Assembly (NCBI GenBank): GCA_019187185.1
Contig: JABAQU010000001.1
Span: forward strand, 124,001-188,000
Direction: 5' to 3'
Length of the DNA: 64,000 bases
DNA from: Steroidobacteraceae bacterium
Lineage (GTDB): Bacteria > Pseudomonadota > Gammaproteobacteria > Steroidobacterales > Steroidobacteraceae
How positions within the stretch are numbered: the first letter of the stretch is position 1; every line of letters begins with the position of its first letter. Positions 36,484 through 44,616 of the stretch are shown here, piece by piece. The notes below the pieces were generated by a model. It was not told the DNA's origin. It saw only the letters and a program-made list of their open reading frames with translations, and ran no database searches. A program made the position numbers and the translations under genes.

Positions 36484-37799
36484 CGGGCGCCATGCACCCG
36501 GGCGGATCGGCCGCGGCAAACGCCTGGCCGTCCGCGCGCACGGCGTGGAGCACGGTTGCGGTCCTGACGTTTGTCTATTCGATCGCATTCGTTCATCGCA
36601 TCGGCCTGGGGCTGCTCGTCGAGCCGATGCAGCAGGACCTGCAATTCAGCGATACCGCAATTGGCTGGCTTGCAGGAGCACTGTTCGCCGTGCCGTATAC
36701 GATCGGCGGGCCTCTCTGTGGGTGGCTCGCGGATCGCTACAGCCGCCGCTCGCTGATCGCCATCGCGGCCGCCGGCTGGAGCACCACGACCGCGGCATTC
36801 GGCCTGCTCACCTCCTTTGCGGCGCTCGCCGCCACACGTGTCGGCGCCGGGCTCACGCAGTCGGCGCTGCAACCTGCGGCGGCCTCGATGATCGCCGACA
36901 ATTTCGATGCGAACGCCCGCCCGCGAGCCTACGGGGTCTACGTCGCCGGCACCGGTTTCGGGACTGCCCTGGCGTACTGGTTCGGTGCCATCGCGATCGG
37001 CGTTGGCGCATGGGTCGCAACGACGGCCGGCATCAAGGGCTGGTCCGCGGCATTTCTCGCACTGGCCGTAATTGGCCTCGGCGCGCCACTTGCCATGGCG
37101 TTCGTCCGCGAACCAGCGCGCCGGGGGCGGGGTGGAGAAGGATCGGCGAGCGTGCAGGCGACGCTCGCGTTCATGCGGCGCGAGTGGCGCGTGGTTGGTG
37201 CGCTGAGCCTCGGCGTCGCAGTGTGTTTTCTCGCTCCCTACGGGCAGCTTGCGTTCATGCCGGTGATGTTTTCACGCAAGTACGGGTGGAGCGCGGCCGA
37301 ACTGGCGATTGCTTTCGGCGTGATCGCCGTGTTCGCCGGTGCGTTTGGCTCGATGCTTGGAGGCTGGATCTCGGCGCGGCTTGCACGCCGCGGGCGCTCG
37401 GATGGCGACTGGATCATCTGCACGGCCGGTTCCGCCGGTAGCCTGATCACGGGCGGAATCGCACCGCTGATGCCGACCGCAGAATGGAGTCTGGTCTTTT
37501 TCGCGCTGTCGGGCCTCTTCACGAACTGGCCCTCCGTCGGCGCGCTGGGCGCGGTCAATCGCCTGGCGCCGAATGAGATGCGCGGCCAGCTGACCGCCGT
37601 TTACACTTCGGCAGTCGGTCTGATAGGCGCAGGCCTCGGGCCCGTGACGATCGGCGTACTCTCGGATTTCGTGACACCCGCCTGGGGTGGCGTGGCCACC
37701 GCAATGTCGATCACCTTTTTCAGTTGCGCGACGCTCTCGTGCGGGCTGCTGATCTTGGGACAGAAGTCATACAGGCGCGTGATCAGTGCGTTGTGCTGA
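36480..37799 (+). CDS. MFS transporter
   Basis: A 439-residue permease with 12 spans and the MFS signature GGPLCGWLADRYSRRSLIAI near 80. Start GTG at 36480; ATG at 36492 is an alternative. It resembles the branch that includes hexuronate and aromatic-acid carriers (PLGLLVEPMQQDL-like start, FVHRIGLG near 30). Both MFS genes are overlapping, so the operon probably makes two transporters for related ligands or for import and export. Confidence 0.85.
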   Translation: MTGAMHPGGSAAANAWPSARTAWSTVAVLTFVYSIAFVHRIGLGLLVEPMQQDLQFSDTAIGWLAGALFAVPYTIGGPLCGWLADRYSRRSLIAIAAAGWSTTTAAFGLLTSFAALAATRVGAGLTQSALQPAAASMIADNFDANARPRAYGVYVAGTGFGTALAYWFGAIAIGVGAWVATTAGIKGWSAAFLALAVIGLGAPLAMAFVREPARRGRGGEGSASVQATLAFMRREWRVVGALSLGVAVCFLAPYGQLAFMPVMFSRKYGWSAAELAIAFGVIAVFAGAFGSMLGGWISARLARRGRSDGDWIICTAGSAGSLITGGIAPLMPTAEWSLVFFALSGLFTNWPSVGALGAVNRLAPNEMRGQLTAVYTSAVGLIGAGLGPVTIGVLSDFVTPAWGGVATAMSITFFSCATLSCGLLILGQKSYRRVISALC

Positions 37800-37925
37800 G
37801 TGCGCGCATCATGAACGGGCCTGATTCGGCGACCCCGATCCGAAGCTGCGGGCGGACGCTGCGCAGCCAGGAAATGCTTCCGGACAAGGTATCGTGACTC
37901 CACACGGAAAAACCAGGCGACATCA

Positions 37926-38594
37926 ATGAGTCTCTACACATTGACACTGTGGCTGCATGTCCTCGTGATGGGCTACTGGATCGGCAGCGATCTAGTGGTG
38001 AACCAGCTGACGCACTTCACTGCGCGCGCCGCGGGCCTCGGCGGTGTCGAACGCCGGCGCCTGTGGGACTTCCTGCTCGATGTCGACCAGCATCCGCGCA
38101 ATGCGCTGATACTCAGCGTGCCGCTCGGTTTCACGCTCGCATCGATGCTCGATCTCGTGCCGATCCACGGCGCGGGGCTCGTCGCGCTGTGGCTTCTGTG
38201 CACGCTCTGGTTCTGGTTCATGTGGATGACACACTTGAAGCACAAGGGTCCGCAGGGGCACGCCTGGGCGAAATGGGACTGGCGGTTGCGCTATGTCTTG
38301 ATCGCCGCTGCAGTGGGCAGTGGCGCCTTGTCGCTGGTGACAGGGCGACCCTACACGGCGCCCTGGCTCGCCTGGAAGGTGATCCTGTTCGGTGGCGTGC
38401 TCAGTTGCGGCATCGGCATCCGCTACTACATCCGCCGCTCGTACGAAGCCTGGCCGCGGATCTGGGCCGATGCGGCGCAGCCAGGCGATGAAGAACTCGT
38501 GCGCAAGGCCATGTGGCGCGGCACGTACGTGCTGTGGGTGCTGTGGACACTCCTCGCGATCATCGGGTATCTCGGCGCCGCGAAGCCGGGCTGA
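37926..38594 (+). CDS. Membrane protein, DUF2269/CopD-like paralogue
   Basis: A 222-residue protein with six spans, paralogous to 34535-35203. The first span reads LYTLTLWLHVLVMGYWIGSD, with a histidine that could bind metal or haem; DVDQHPRNALILSVPLGF and AWLAWKVILFGGVLSCGIG follow. It is separated from the MFS gene by 126 bp. Two copies flanking two MFS genes suggest the proteins form a complex or a pair of partners. Function unknown. Confidence 0.65.
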   Translation: MSLYTLTLWLHVLVMGYWIGSDLVVNQLTHFTARAAGLGGVERRRLWDFLLDVDQHPRNALILSVPLGFTLASMLDLVPIHGAGLVALWLLCTLWFWFMWMTHLKHKGPQGHAWAKWDWRLRYVLIAAAVGSGALSLVTGRPYTAPWLAWKVILFGGVLSCGIGIRYYIRRSYEAWPRIWADAAQPGDEELVRKAMWRGTYVLWVLWTLLAIIGYLGAAKPG

Positions 38595-38598
38595 GGCA

Positions 38599-38676
38599 TG
38601 GTGCCGGGTTTTCGGTTATTCGGTTACTGCCGCGCCGAACGACGGCAAAAACCGAATAACCGAAAACCCGGCACCA
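38599..38676. repeat. 27-bp perfect inverted repeat, dispersed family
   Basis: Left arm 38599-38625 (TGGTGCCGGGTTTTCGG, then TTATTCGGTT), right arm 38650-38676 its exact reverse complement, loop 24 bases that itself can pair TGCCG with CGGCA. The unit lies between the last gene of the cluster and tRNA-Val, and could end transcription from the cluster. Related single arms occur inside manB (14325-14371) and in the gene at 53401-54504. Confidence 0.9.
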
Positions 38677-38686
38677 TTTCCGATTC

Positions 38687-38761
38687 TGGTGGACGGTGCA
38701 GGGATTGAACCTGCGACCCCTGCCGTGTGAAAGCAGTGCTCTACCGCTGAGCTAACCGTCC
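38687..38761 (-). tRNA. tRNA-Val (CAC anticodon)
   Basis: A 75-base tRNA on the - strand with CCA encoded. Acceptor stem GGACGGT/ACCGTCC, D-arm GCTC/GAGC, anticodon stem CTGCT/GGCAG (one G-T pair) with loop TTCACAC, T-arm GCAGG TTCAATC CCTGC. The anticodon CAC reads GUG valine codons. Confidence 0.95.
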
Positions 38762-38805
38762 CCGGGGGAAGAGGGCGCGAATTCTAAGGGGGCGGCCGGG
38801 GTGAA

Positions 38806-39873
38806 TCAATCCACGGCCCGGGCCGCGAGCCAAGCGGCGATCGCCGCAGGCACCGTGCCCCGTGCACGCGAGCTCACGTACATGCCGATGTGGCCCACAT
38901 CGACCGGCATCGCGGTGTAGTCCCGCGTCGCGACGTGGCGCGCGAGCGGCAGGCTCGCGCTCGGCGGCACGATATGGTCCTGGGTCGCGAAGATGTTGAG
39001 GACGGGTTGCGTGATGGCCTGCAGCGAGACTTTGCGCCCGCCTATGTCGAGTGTGCCTGCGACCAGGCGGTTCTCCTGGTAGAGGCCCTTCACGAACTCG
39101 CGAAACAGCTCCGCGGGCAGCTCGGGGCTGTCGAAGATCCAGCGCTCCATGCGCAGGAAATCGGCCAGCTGTGCGGCGCTCGGGCCATTGCGCACGAGGT
39201 CGACATACTTCTGCTGCGCGAGACGAAAGGGCTGGAGCGCAAGATACGCCTGGTTCAGCACCTGTCCCGGGATGTTGCCGTTGGCTGCCATCAGGTCGAC
39301 GTCGAGATCCGCCGCCCAGCGCGACAGCAGGTTCTCCGGCGTCTTGAAATCGACCGGCGTCACCATCGTGACGAGATTGCGCACGCGCGCGCCGTGCAGC
39401 GCCGTATAGCACAACGAGAACGTGCCACCCTGGCAGATGCCGAGCAGGTTGAGTGCCGGAATGCCGTGTGTGGCGAGCACTTCGCGCACGGCGCCGTCGA
39501 GGTAGCCGTCGATGTAATCCACGAGCCGCAGGTCGCGGTCGGCGCCATCCGGTCGCCCCCAGTCGACCAGGTACACGTCGAGGCCGGCGCCGAGCAGGCC
39601 GCGGATCAGCGACCGGTCGGGTGTGAGGTCGAGGATATCGGGGCGATTGACGAGTGCGAATACCAGCAGGAGGGGGGGCACGCGCGCGGGCTGCGCAATC
39701 GGGCGGTAGCGGTAAAGCCGGACCTTGTCGCAGCGCCAGACTTCGTCGCGCCCGGCCCCGTCGGCCGCATGGCTGCCGGCTGCGCGCAGCTGCGGCAGCA
39801 GCAGTGCCGCACGCTGCGCGAACTCCACGAGCTCCGCGGTGATCTGCGCAGGATCGAACGGCGGGCTGGTCAT
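38806..39873 (-). CDS. phaC: PHA synthase class III, catalytic subunit PhaC
   Basis: A 355-residue alpha/beta-hydrolase-type polymerase, the short length of class III. The lipase-like box GICQGG holds nucleophile Cys 148. The Asp and His of the triad are in FATQDHIVPP and PVDVGHIGMYVS near 300-330. It polymerises (R)-3-hydroxyacyl-CoA at the granule surface together with PhaE. Start ATG at 39873 overlaps the phaE stop (ATGA); an in-frame extension to 40044 is inside phaE and is not used. Confidence 0.92.
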   Translation of the reverse strand: MTSPPFDPAQITAELVEFAQRAALLLPQLRAAGSHAADGAGRDEVWRCDKVRLYRYRPIAQPARVPPLLLVFALVNRPDILDLTPDRSLIRGLLGAGLDVYLVDWGRPDGADRDLRLVDYIDGYLDGAVREVLATHGIPALNLLGICQGGTFSLCYTALHGARVRNLVTMVTPVDFKTPENLLSRWAADLDVDLMAANGNIPGQVLNQAYLALQPFRLAQQKYVDLVRNGPSAAQLADFLRMERWIFDSPELPAELFREFVKGLYQENRLVAGTLDIGGRKVSLQAITQPVLNIFATQDHIVPPSASLPLARHVATRDYTAMPVDVGHIGMYVSSRARGTVPAAIAAWLAARAVD

Positions 39874-40640
39874 TTGCGGCGCTTCGATCCGGCGCGCCGG
39901 ATTGCGCCGGGCGCACGCGCGTTGCGCTTCGAGGTTTGCGGCGCCGCAGCCTGCGGTTCGGCACGCGCCTTCTCGAGTGCCCGCACGCGCCGGATCAGCG
40001 CATCGATTTCGGTGCGCGTCGGCAGGTCGAGAAGCCGCGCCCACTCCTCGACCTGGGCACGCTGTTCGACGCGCAACGCGTTCACGGTGTTGGCGAGTTC
40101 AGCCTGCGTCCTGCAGTAGTCCTCGCGATGGACCCGGGCGGCATAGGCCTCCTCCGCGCAGTCGACCCAGGTCGCGTAGAGCGACGCGGGCCCTGGGCCG
40201 GCGTCGCCAGCCCGCGCGGCGAAGCGCTGCATCGCATCGCGCGCGATATCGCTGCCGTGCGTGAGCATGCGTGCCTGCAGCTCGAGCGCGCGTGACTGCA
40301 GCGAGGAGAGCCGGCGCAGGCGATCGGCATCGGCATGCCCCGTGGAAAACCCGAAGGCGCCGTCACGCAGGAACGCGAAGGGATCGGCGCTGCCGGCAGC
40401 GGCGCCGCGTTGCCATTCGGCGAGGCGCTCCATGAGCGACGCGGCGTGTTCGCCCGGCACACCCTGGCCGGCCGCCCTGGCATAGGCCTGCATCAGCCCC
40501 ATGTGCTGTTCGCAGGCGGCGAGGAACTGCTTCACGGGGTCGGCACCCCCGCCGGCCTTCGCATCGACGCCGGCATTCGCGAAAGGTGCTTTCGCCCAGA
40601 TCGTCCACCAGTCGGGCAGATCACCAAATGCTGCCGTCAT
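39870..40640 (-). CDS. phaE: PHA synthase class III, subunit PhaE
   Basis: A 256-residue helical protein that partners class III PhaC. It has the family's DLPDWWTIWAKAP start and a helical middle (MGLMQAYARAAGQG, WQRGAAAGSADPFAFL), and ends Lys/Arg-rich. ATG at 40640 has AAAGGAG seven bases upstream. It lies first in the phaE-phaC pair, and divergently from phaR with 211 bp between. PhaE has no catalytic residues; it activates and dimerises PhaC. Confidence 0.88.
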   Translation of the reverse strand: MTAAFGDLPDWWTIWAKAPFANAGVDAKAGGGADPVKQFLAACEQHMGLMQAYARAAGQGVPGEHAASLMERLAEWQRGAAAGSADPFAFLRDGAFGFSTGHADADRLRRLSSLQSRALELQARMLTHGSDIARDAMQRFAARAGDAGPGPASLYATWVDCAEEAYAARVHREDYCRTQAELANTVNALRVEQRAQVEEWARLLDLPTRTEIDALIRRVRALEKARAEPQAAAPQTSKRNARAPGAIRRAGSKRRK

Positions 40641-40851
40641 CGCGCCGCTCCTTTGTCCATGCCGGTCGATACTCTGGCAGGATGCACTGCAAGAAGTCAT
40701 CGGCAGCGGTTCCTGGTCGAGCAACCGGGGAGTTGTTTATTTTTAACTGTATGATGTAATTCACAATTCATGGATCCGAGCAGCTCTGGTCTGCCGGATT
40801 CCTGCCATGCTACATTGCGGTGCAAAGCGATCTTGAACGTTGCGAGTGGCC
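40641..40851. promoter_or_regulatory. Divergent phaE/phaR promoter region
   Basis: 211 bp between divergent genes. It contains an A+T-rich block (about 40735-40770) unlike the surroundings, suited to a promoter, and a TTGCGGTGCAA palindrome at 40815-40825 just before the phaR start, of the TTGC/GCAA type that PHA repressors tend to bind. The exact -35/-10 boxes are uncertain. Confidence 0.4.
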
Positions 40852-41346
40852 ATGACCGAAGCACGCGTCATCAAGAAATACTCCAACCGGCGCCTCTACG
40901 ACGCAACGGAGAGCCGTCACGTCACGCTCGAGGACCTGCGCAAGCTGATCGTCGGCGGCGAAAAGATCAAGGTCGTCGACGACAAGTCGGGTGAAGACCT
41001 GACGCGACAGATCCTGCTGCAGATCATTGCCGAACAGGAGCAGTTTGGTACCCCTGTCCTGTCCACCGAGCTGCTCGAGGCCATCGTGCGCTTCTACGGC
41101 AATCCGGTGCAGGAAGTGTTCACGCGCTACATCGAGCAGAGCCTCGGCGGCATCATGCAGCAGCAGCGCGTGATGCAGGACGAAATGTCCCGCGCGCTCA
41201 AGACGCCCATGGCCCCGCTCGCGGAACTCGCCCGCCAGAACATGGAGCTGTGGGCGAAGATGCAGGCGTCGATGCTCTCGAGTGTCACGCCACCCCAGGG
41301 CGCCGAGCCCGCCGACCCCCCCTCCGGTAACCGACGCAAGCGCTAG
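40852..41346 (+). CDS. phaR: PHA synthesis repressor PhaR
   Basis: A 164-residue regulator. The N-terminal PHB_acc_N domain reads ARVIKKYSNRRLYDA, ESRHVTLEDLRKLI; the second domain has LTRQILLQIIAEQEQFGTPVLS and FYGNPVQEVFTRYIEQSL. The C-terminus is Met-rich and would bind granules. PhaR binds PHA and the phasin promoter, releasing DNA when polymer appears. ATG at 40852 is the family start. Confidence 0.93.
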   Translation: MTEARVIKKYSNRRLYDATESRHVTLEDLRKLIVGGEKIKVVDDKSGEDLTRQILLQIIAEQEQFGTPVLSTELLEAIVRFYGNPVQEVFTRYIEQSLGGIMQQQRVMQDEMSRALKTPMAPLAELARQNMELWAKMQASMLSSVTPPQGAEPADPPSGNRRKR

Positions 41347-41366
41347 CTCTTGCTGAAAGTCGTTGT

Positions 41367-42128
41367 ATGCAGTTGACGGGTTGCACCACCGTGGTCACAG
41401 GCGCCGCACGCGGCATCGGTCGCGCGATGGCATTGCGCTTCGCCAGGGAGGGCTCGAATCTCGCGCTGATCGACCTGCGTGTCGATGACATCGCCGAGAC
41501 CCAGGCGCTCGCGCAGGCGCAGGGCGTGGCGGCGCGTGCCTACGCGGCCGACGTCTCCGACGAGGATGCGGTGTGCGGCGTCATGGAGCGCATCGTGGGC
41601 GATTTCGGCCGCATCGACGTTCTCGTCAACAATGCCGGCATCGTGAAGGACGCGCTGCTCATCAAGGTGAGGGATGGCGAGATCGTCGACAAGCTGTCGC
41701 TGTCGAACTGGCAGTCGGTGATCGACGTGAACCTGACCGGCGTGTTCCTGTGCGGCCGCGAGGCGGCGACCCACATGGTCAAGCGAGGCCAGGGCGGCGT
41801 GATCATCAACATCTCGAGCGTCTCGCGCCACGGCAACACCGGGCAGACGAACTACAGCGCCGCCAAGGCCGGGGTCGAGTCGATGGCAGTCGTATGGGCC
41901 AAGGAACTGGCGCGCTTCGGCATACGCGCCGGTGCCATCGCCCCGGGGTATTCGCGCACGGATATCCTCTCGTCGATGAAGCCGGAATTGCTCGAACGCA
42001 TCGTCGCGCCGGTCCCGGCCGGGCGCCTCGGGGAGCCCGAGGAGATCGCCGAGGCCGCGCTGTTCATCGCCCGCAACGACTTCTTCACGGGGCGCTGCCT
42101 CGATCTCGACGGCGGGCTACGAATCTAG
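41367..42128 (+). CDS. Short-chain dehydrogenase/reductase (FabG-like)
   Basis: A 253-residue SDR. Nucleotide motif TGAARGIGRAMALRFAREG at residues 12-30; NNAGIVKD near 87; active-site Ser in ISSVSRHG near 145 and Tyr-Lys in TNYSAAKAGVES near 157. It is clearly different from the acetoacetyl-CoA reductase at 44617. In this locus it might reduce 3-oxoacyl-CoA of other chain length, but a general oxidoreductase is equally possible. It lies 20 bp after phaR. Confidence 0.85.
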   Translation: MQLTGCTTVVTGAARGIGRAMALRFAREGSNLALIDLRVDDIAETQALAQAQGVAARAYAADVSDEDAVCGVMERIVGDFGRIDVLVNNAGIVKDALLIKVRDGEIVDKLSLSNWQSVIDVNLTGVFLCGREAATHMVKRGQGGVIINISSVSRHGNTGQTNYSAAKAGVESMAVVWAKELARFGIRAGAIAPGYSRTDILSSMKPELLERIVAPVPAGRLGEPEEIAEAALFIARNDFFTGRCLDLDGGLRI

Positions 42129-42237
42129 GAAGATTTGTACGCGTTGCATTAAAAAATTTGGTGACGACACGATCATTGTGCGAGAAATGTCTTATTAATC
42201 AATATAATACTGAAAACATCCTGTACGTACGTACCTC

Positions 42238-42266
42238 TTGTGCAGCGCATACAAATGCGCTAGGAT
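42238..42266 (+). promoter_or_regulatory. Phasin promoter with palindromic operator
   Basis: TTGTGC (42238-42243) and TAGGAT (42261-42266), 17 bases apart, look like -35/-10 boxes 42 bp before the phasin start. The spacer is almost wholly occupied by a perfect inverted repeat AGCGCAT-ACAA-ATGCGCT (42244-42261). A repressor here, most likely PhaR, would block RNA polymerase. The region 42129-42237 upstream is unusually A+T-rich. Confidence 0.6.
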
Positions 42267-42308
42267 ACGCCCACTGACAGACCCGACCCCCCGTACAGGA
42301 GCAATGAC

Positions 42309-42668
42309 ATGACCGACAAGTTCGATGTGAACAGCTGGCTCAAGACCTACCGTGACGCGTTCGCCCCGGTGCAGCGCGCGCAGGCCGAAGGCTTCAAGGC
42401 GTTCGAGCGCTTTGCCCGCCACCAGTACGCCGTCGCAGGCGACGTCCTGGAGTTCTCGCTGCATGCGACCAAGGTGGCGCTCGCGGTGAAGAGCGGTGAA
42501 GAGTTCACTGCCGCGCAGCGCGAACTGGGCGCCGACTTCGGCGCGAAGCTGCAGAAGCGTGCCGAGGAACTCGCCACGATCGCGACCGAGACGCAGAATT
42601 CGCTGACGGACGCGTTTGCCGCGGCGGCTGACTCGGTGACGACGGTTGCGAAGAAGAAGGCAGCCTGA
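42309..42668 (+). CDS. phaP: Phasin
   Basis: A 119-residue amphipathic helical protein that coats PHA granules. It has the phasin core WLKTYRDAFAPVQRAQAEGFKAFERFARHQ and a coiled helix LQKRAEELATIATETQNSLTD, with an Ala/Lys-rich tail. It lies between a promoter with a palindromic operator and a strong terminator, so it can be made in much larger amounts than the synthase. Confidence 0.9.
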   Translation: MTDKFDVNSWLKTYRDAFAPVQRAQAEGFKAFERFARHQYAVAGDVLEFSLHATKVALAVKSGEEFTAAQRELGADFGAKLQKRAEELATIATETQNSLTDAFAAAADSVTTVAKKKAA

Positions 42669-42701
42669 TCGAATCCGGCTGCAACGGATCGATCGAGTAA
42701 T

Positions 42702-42734
42702 ATGGGTCGGGGCGGGATAACCGCCCCGACCCAT
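42702..42734 (+). terminator. Phasin terminator
   Basis: A perfect 14-bp stem (ATGGGTCGGGGCGG / CCGCCCCGACCCAT) with GATAA loop and a short T-rich tail (TTCATTT), 33 bp after the phasin stop. Being weak in T residues it may allow some read-through into phaC. Confidence 0.8.
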
Positions 42735-42745
42735 TTCATTTCGGA

Positions 42746-44551
42746 GTGTCCCACGTGAATGACGCCCGCTCGACACGCAACGACCCGCGACAGGCGCGCA
42801 AGGGCGCCGACGCGACCCCGGCCAACGAAGTCCCGCATGCGGCGCGCGATCTCGAACGCGACCTCAAGCGCGAGTTTCGCGTGCGGCTCGCCGCGCTCAC
42901 CGGCGGGCTGGCGCCCGAGGATTACGGGCAGGCGTGGTGGGACTGGTTTCTCGGCCTGTCGCGTTCGCCGGATCGCAGCGTCGCGCTCGCCGGCAGTGCC
43001 TTCGCGAAGGCGATCGACAACTGGCTCTTCATGGTGCGTGGCGGTGCCGGCGGCGAGCCGCAGACGGCCGATCCGCGGTTTGCAGGCGAGGCCTGGAACG
43101 TGTGGCCCTTCAATCTCTACGCGCGCGCCTATTCGAACTGGGACGCGTGGTGGCGCGAAGCGCTCGCGGCCCCGACGGACATGCCGGAGCGCAGCGCGAA
43201 GCTGATGGATTTCATCGGCCGCCAGGCCGCGAACCTCGCCTCGCCCGCCAACTATCTCGCGACGAACCCGGAATTGCTGGAGGCGACGCGGGCGGAAGCA
43301 GGCCAGAACCTGGTGCGCGGCTTCGGCAACTTCATCGACGATCTTTCGCGGCTCGTGGAGGATCGGCCACCCGCGGGCACCGAGGCGTTCAAGGTCGGCG
43401 AGCAGGTGGCGGTGACCCCGGGGCAGGTGATCCTGCGCAACCGCCTGATCGAGCTGATCCAGTACACGCCGCAGACCACCGAGGTCCAGGCCGAGCCGAT
43501 CCTGATCACGCCGGCGTGGATCATGAAGTACTACATCCTCGATCTCTCGCCGCACAACTCGCTCGTGCGCTACCTCGTCGAGCGCGGCCATACCGTGTTC
43601 GTGATGTCATGGATAAACCCGACCGCGGCAGACCGCGAACTCGGCATGGACGACTACGTGCGCGACGGGTTCTTCGCCGCGCTCGACGCCGTGGGCGCCG
43701 TCGTACCGGGACGCAAGGTGCACGCGCTCGGCTACTGCATCGGCGGCACGTTGCTGACGATCGCGGCGGCGGCGCTCGCGCAGGCGGGCGACCAGCGTCT
43801 CGCCAGCATGACCCTGCTCGCGGCGCAGGCGGATTTCTCGGAACCGGGCGAGCTTTCGCTGTTCATCAGCCCGCACCAGATCGACATGCTGGAGGCCCTG
43901 ATGCACCGGGCCGGCGTGCTCGACAGCAAGCAGATGGGCGCGGCGTTCACGATGCTGCGCTCGCAGGACCTGCTGTGGTCGCCGGGCGTGAAGAAATACG
44001 TGCGCGGCGAGGCCGACCGGCCGAACGACCTGATGTCCTGGAACGCCGATGGCACGCGCATGCCCTGGCGCATGCACACCGAATACCTGACGCGCCTCTA
44101 TCTCAACAATGAACTCGCGCAGGGGCAATTCACGTTCGAGGGCAAGACGATCGACCTCGCACGCATCACGCTGCCGATATTCGTGGTCGGCACGGAAACG
44201 GATCACGTGGCGCCCTGGCACTCGGTGTACAAGCTGCGCGGTCTCACGCGCTCGGCCGATTACACGTTCCTGCTGACGAGCGGCGGACACAATGCCGGCA
44301 TCGTGACGGGCCCGCAGCACCCGAAGCGCCGTTACCGGGTACGCACCTGGAAGGACGCGAAGTCGACCCTGCCGCCGGCCGAATGGGAGCGTACGACGCC
44401 GATCGAACAGGGTGCATGGTGGCCGGTGTGGGAGCGCTGGCTGACGGAACGCTCGAGCGAAAAGCTCGTCGCGCCGCCGCCCACCGGCAATGCGGCGGCA
44501 GGGTACGCGCCGCTCGCTGCAGCACCCGGCGAGTATGTACGCACGCGCTGA
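42746..44551 (+). CDS. phaC: PHA synthase class I PhaC
   Basis: A 601-residue synthase, the typical class I length, with the N-terminal PhaC_N region (WNVWPFNLYARAYSNWDAWW) and catalytic box GYCIGG holding Cys 331. The Asp-His pair lies in VGTETDHVAPWHSV and TSGGHNAGIV near 490-520. The start is GTG; a second GTG three codons later is possible. It makes short-chain PHA alone, without PhaE. Having both class I and class III synthases within 6 kb is unusual. Confidence 0.93.
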   Translation: MSHVNDARSTRNDPRQARKGADATPANEVPHAARDLERDLKREFRVRLAALTGGLAPEDYGQAWWDWFLGLSRSPDRSVALAGSAFAKAIDNWLFMVRGGAGGEPQTADPRFAGEAWNVWPFNLYARAYSNWDAWWREALAAPTDMPERSAKLMDFIGRQAANLASPANYLATNPELLEATRAEAGQNLVRGFGNFIDDLSRLVEDRPPAGTEAFKVGEQVAVTPGQVILRNRLIELIQYTPQTTEVQAEPILITPAWIMKYYILDLSPHNSLVRYLVERGHTVFVMSWINPTAADRELGMDDYVRDGFFAALDAVGAVVPGRKVHALGYCIGGTLLTIAAAALAQAGDQRLASMTLLAAQADFSEPGELSLFISPHQIDMLEALMHRAGVLDSKQMGAAFTMLRSQDLLWSPGVKKYVRGEADRPNDLMSWNADGTRMPWRMHTEYLTRLYLNNELAQGQFTFEGKTIDLARITLPIFVVGTETDHVAPWHSVYKLRGLTRSADYTFLLTSGGHNAGIVTGPQHPKRRYRVRTWKDAKSTLPPAEWERTTPIEQGAWWPVWERWLTERSSEKLVAPPPTGNAAAGYAPLAAAPGEYVRTR

Positions 44552-44589
44552 GTCGCGCCAGAGTTTACGATTGTGTTTTTTCGGTGCAG

Positions 44590-44608
44590 CCTGTCCCGAG
44601 GGGACAGG
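44590..44608 (+). promoter_or_regulatory. Hairpin over the phaB ribosome binding site
   Basis: CCTGTCCC (44590-44597) and GGGACAGG (44601-44608) form an 8-bp perfect stem with a 3-base loop. Its 3' arm overlaps the Shine-Dalgarno AGGAGG (44606-44611) of phaB, nine bases upstream of the ATG, so folding could lower phaB translation. Confidence 0.5.
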
Positions 44609-44616
44609 AGGGCGCC

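Noticed and set aside
33776..36588. Long - strand open frames opposite the operon of region 5
   Set aside because: Same reason: shadow composition and overlap with several well-supported + strand genes.
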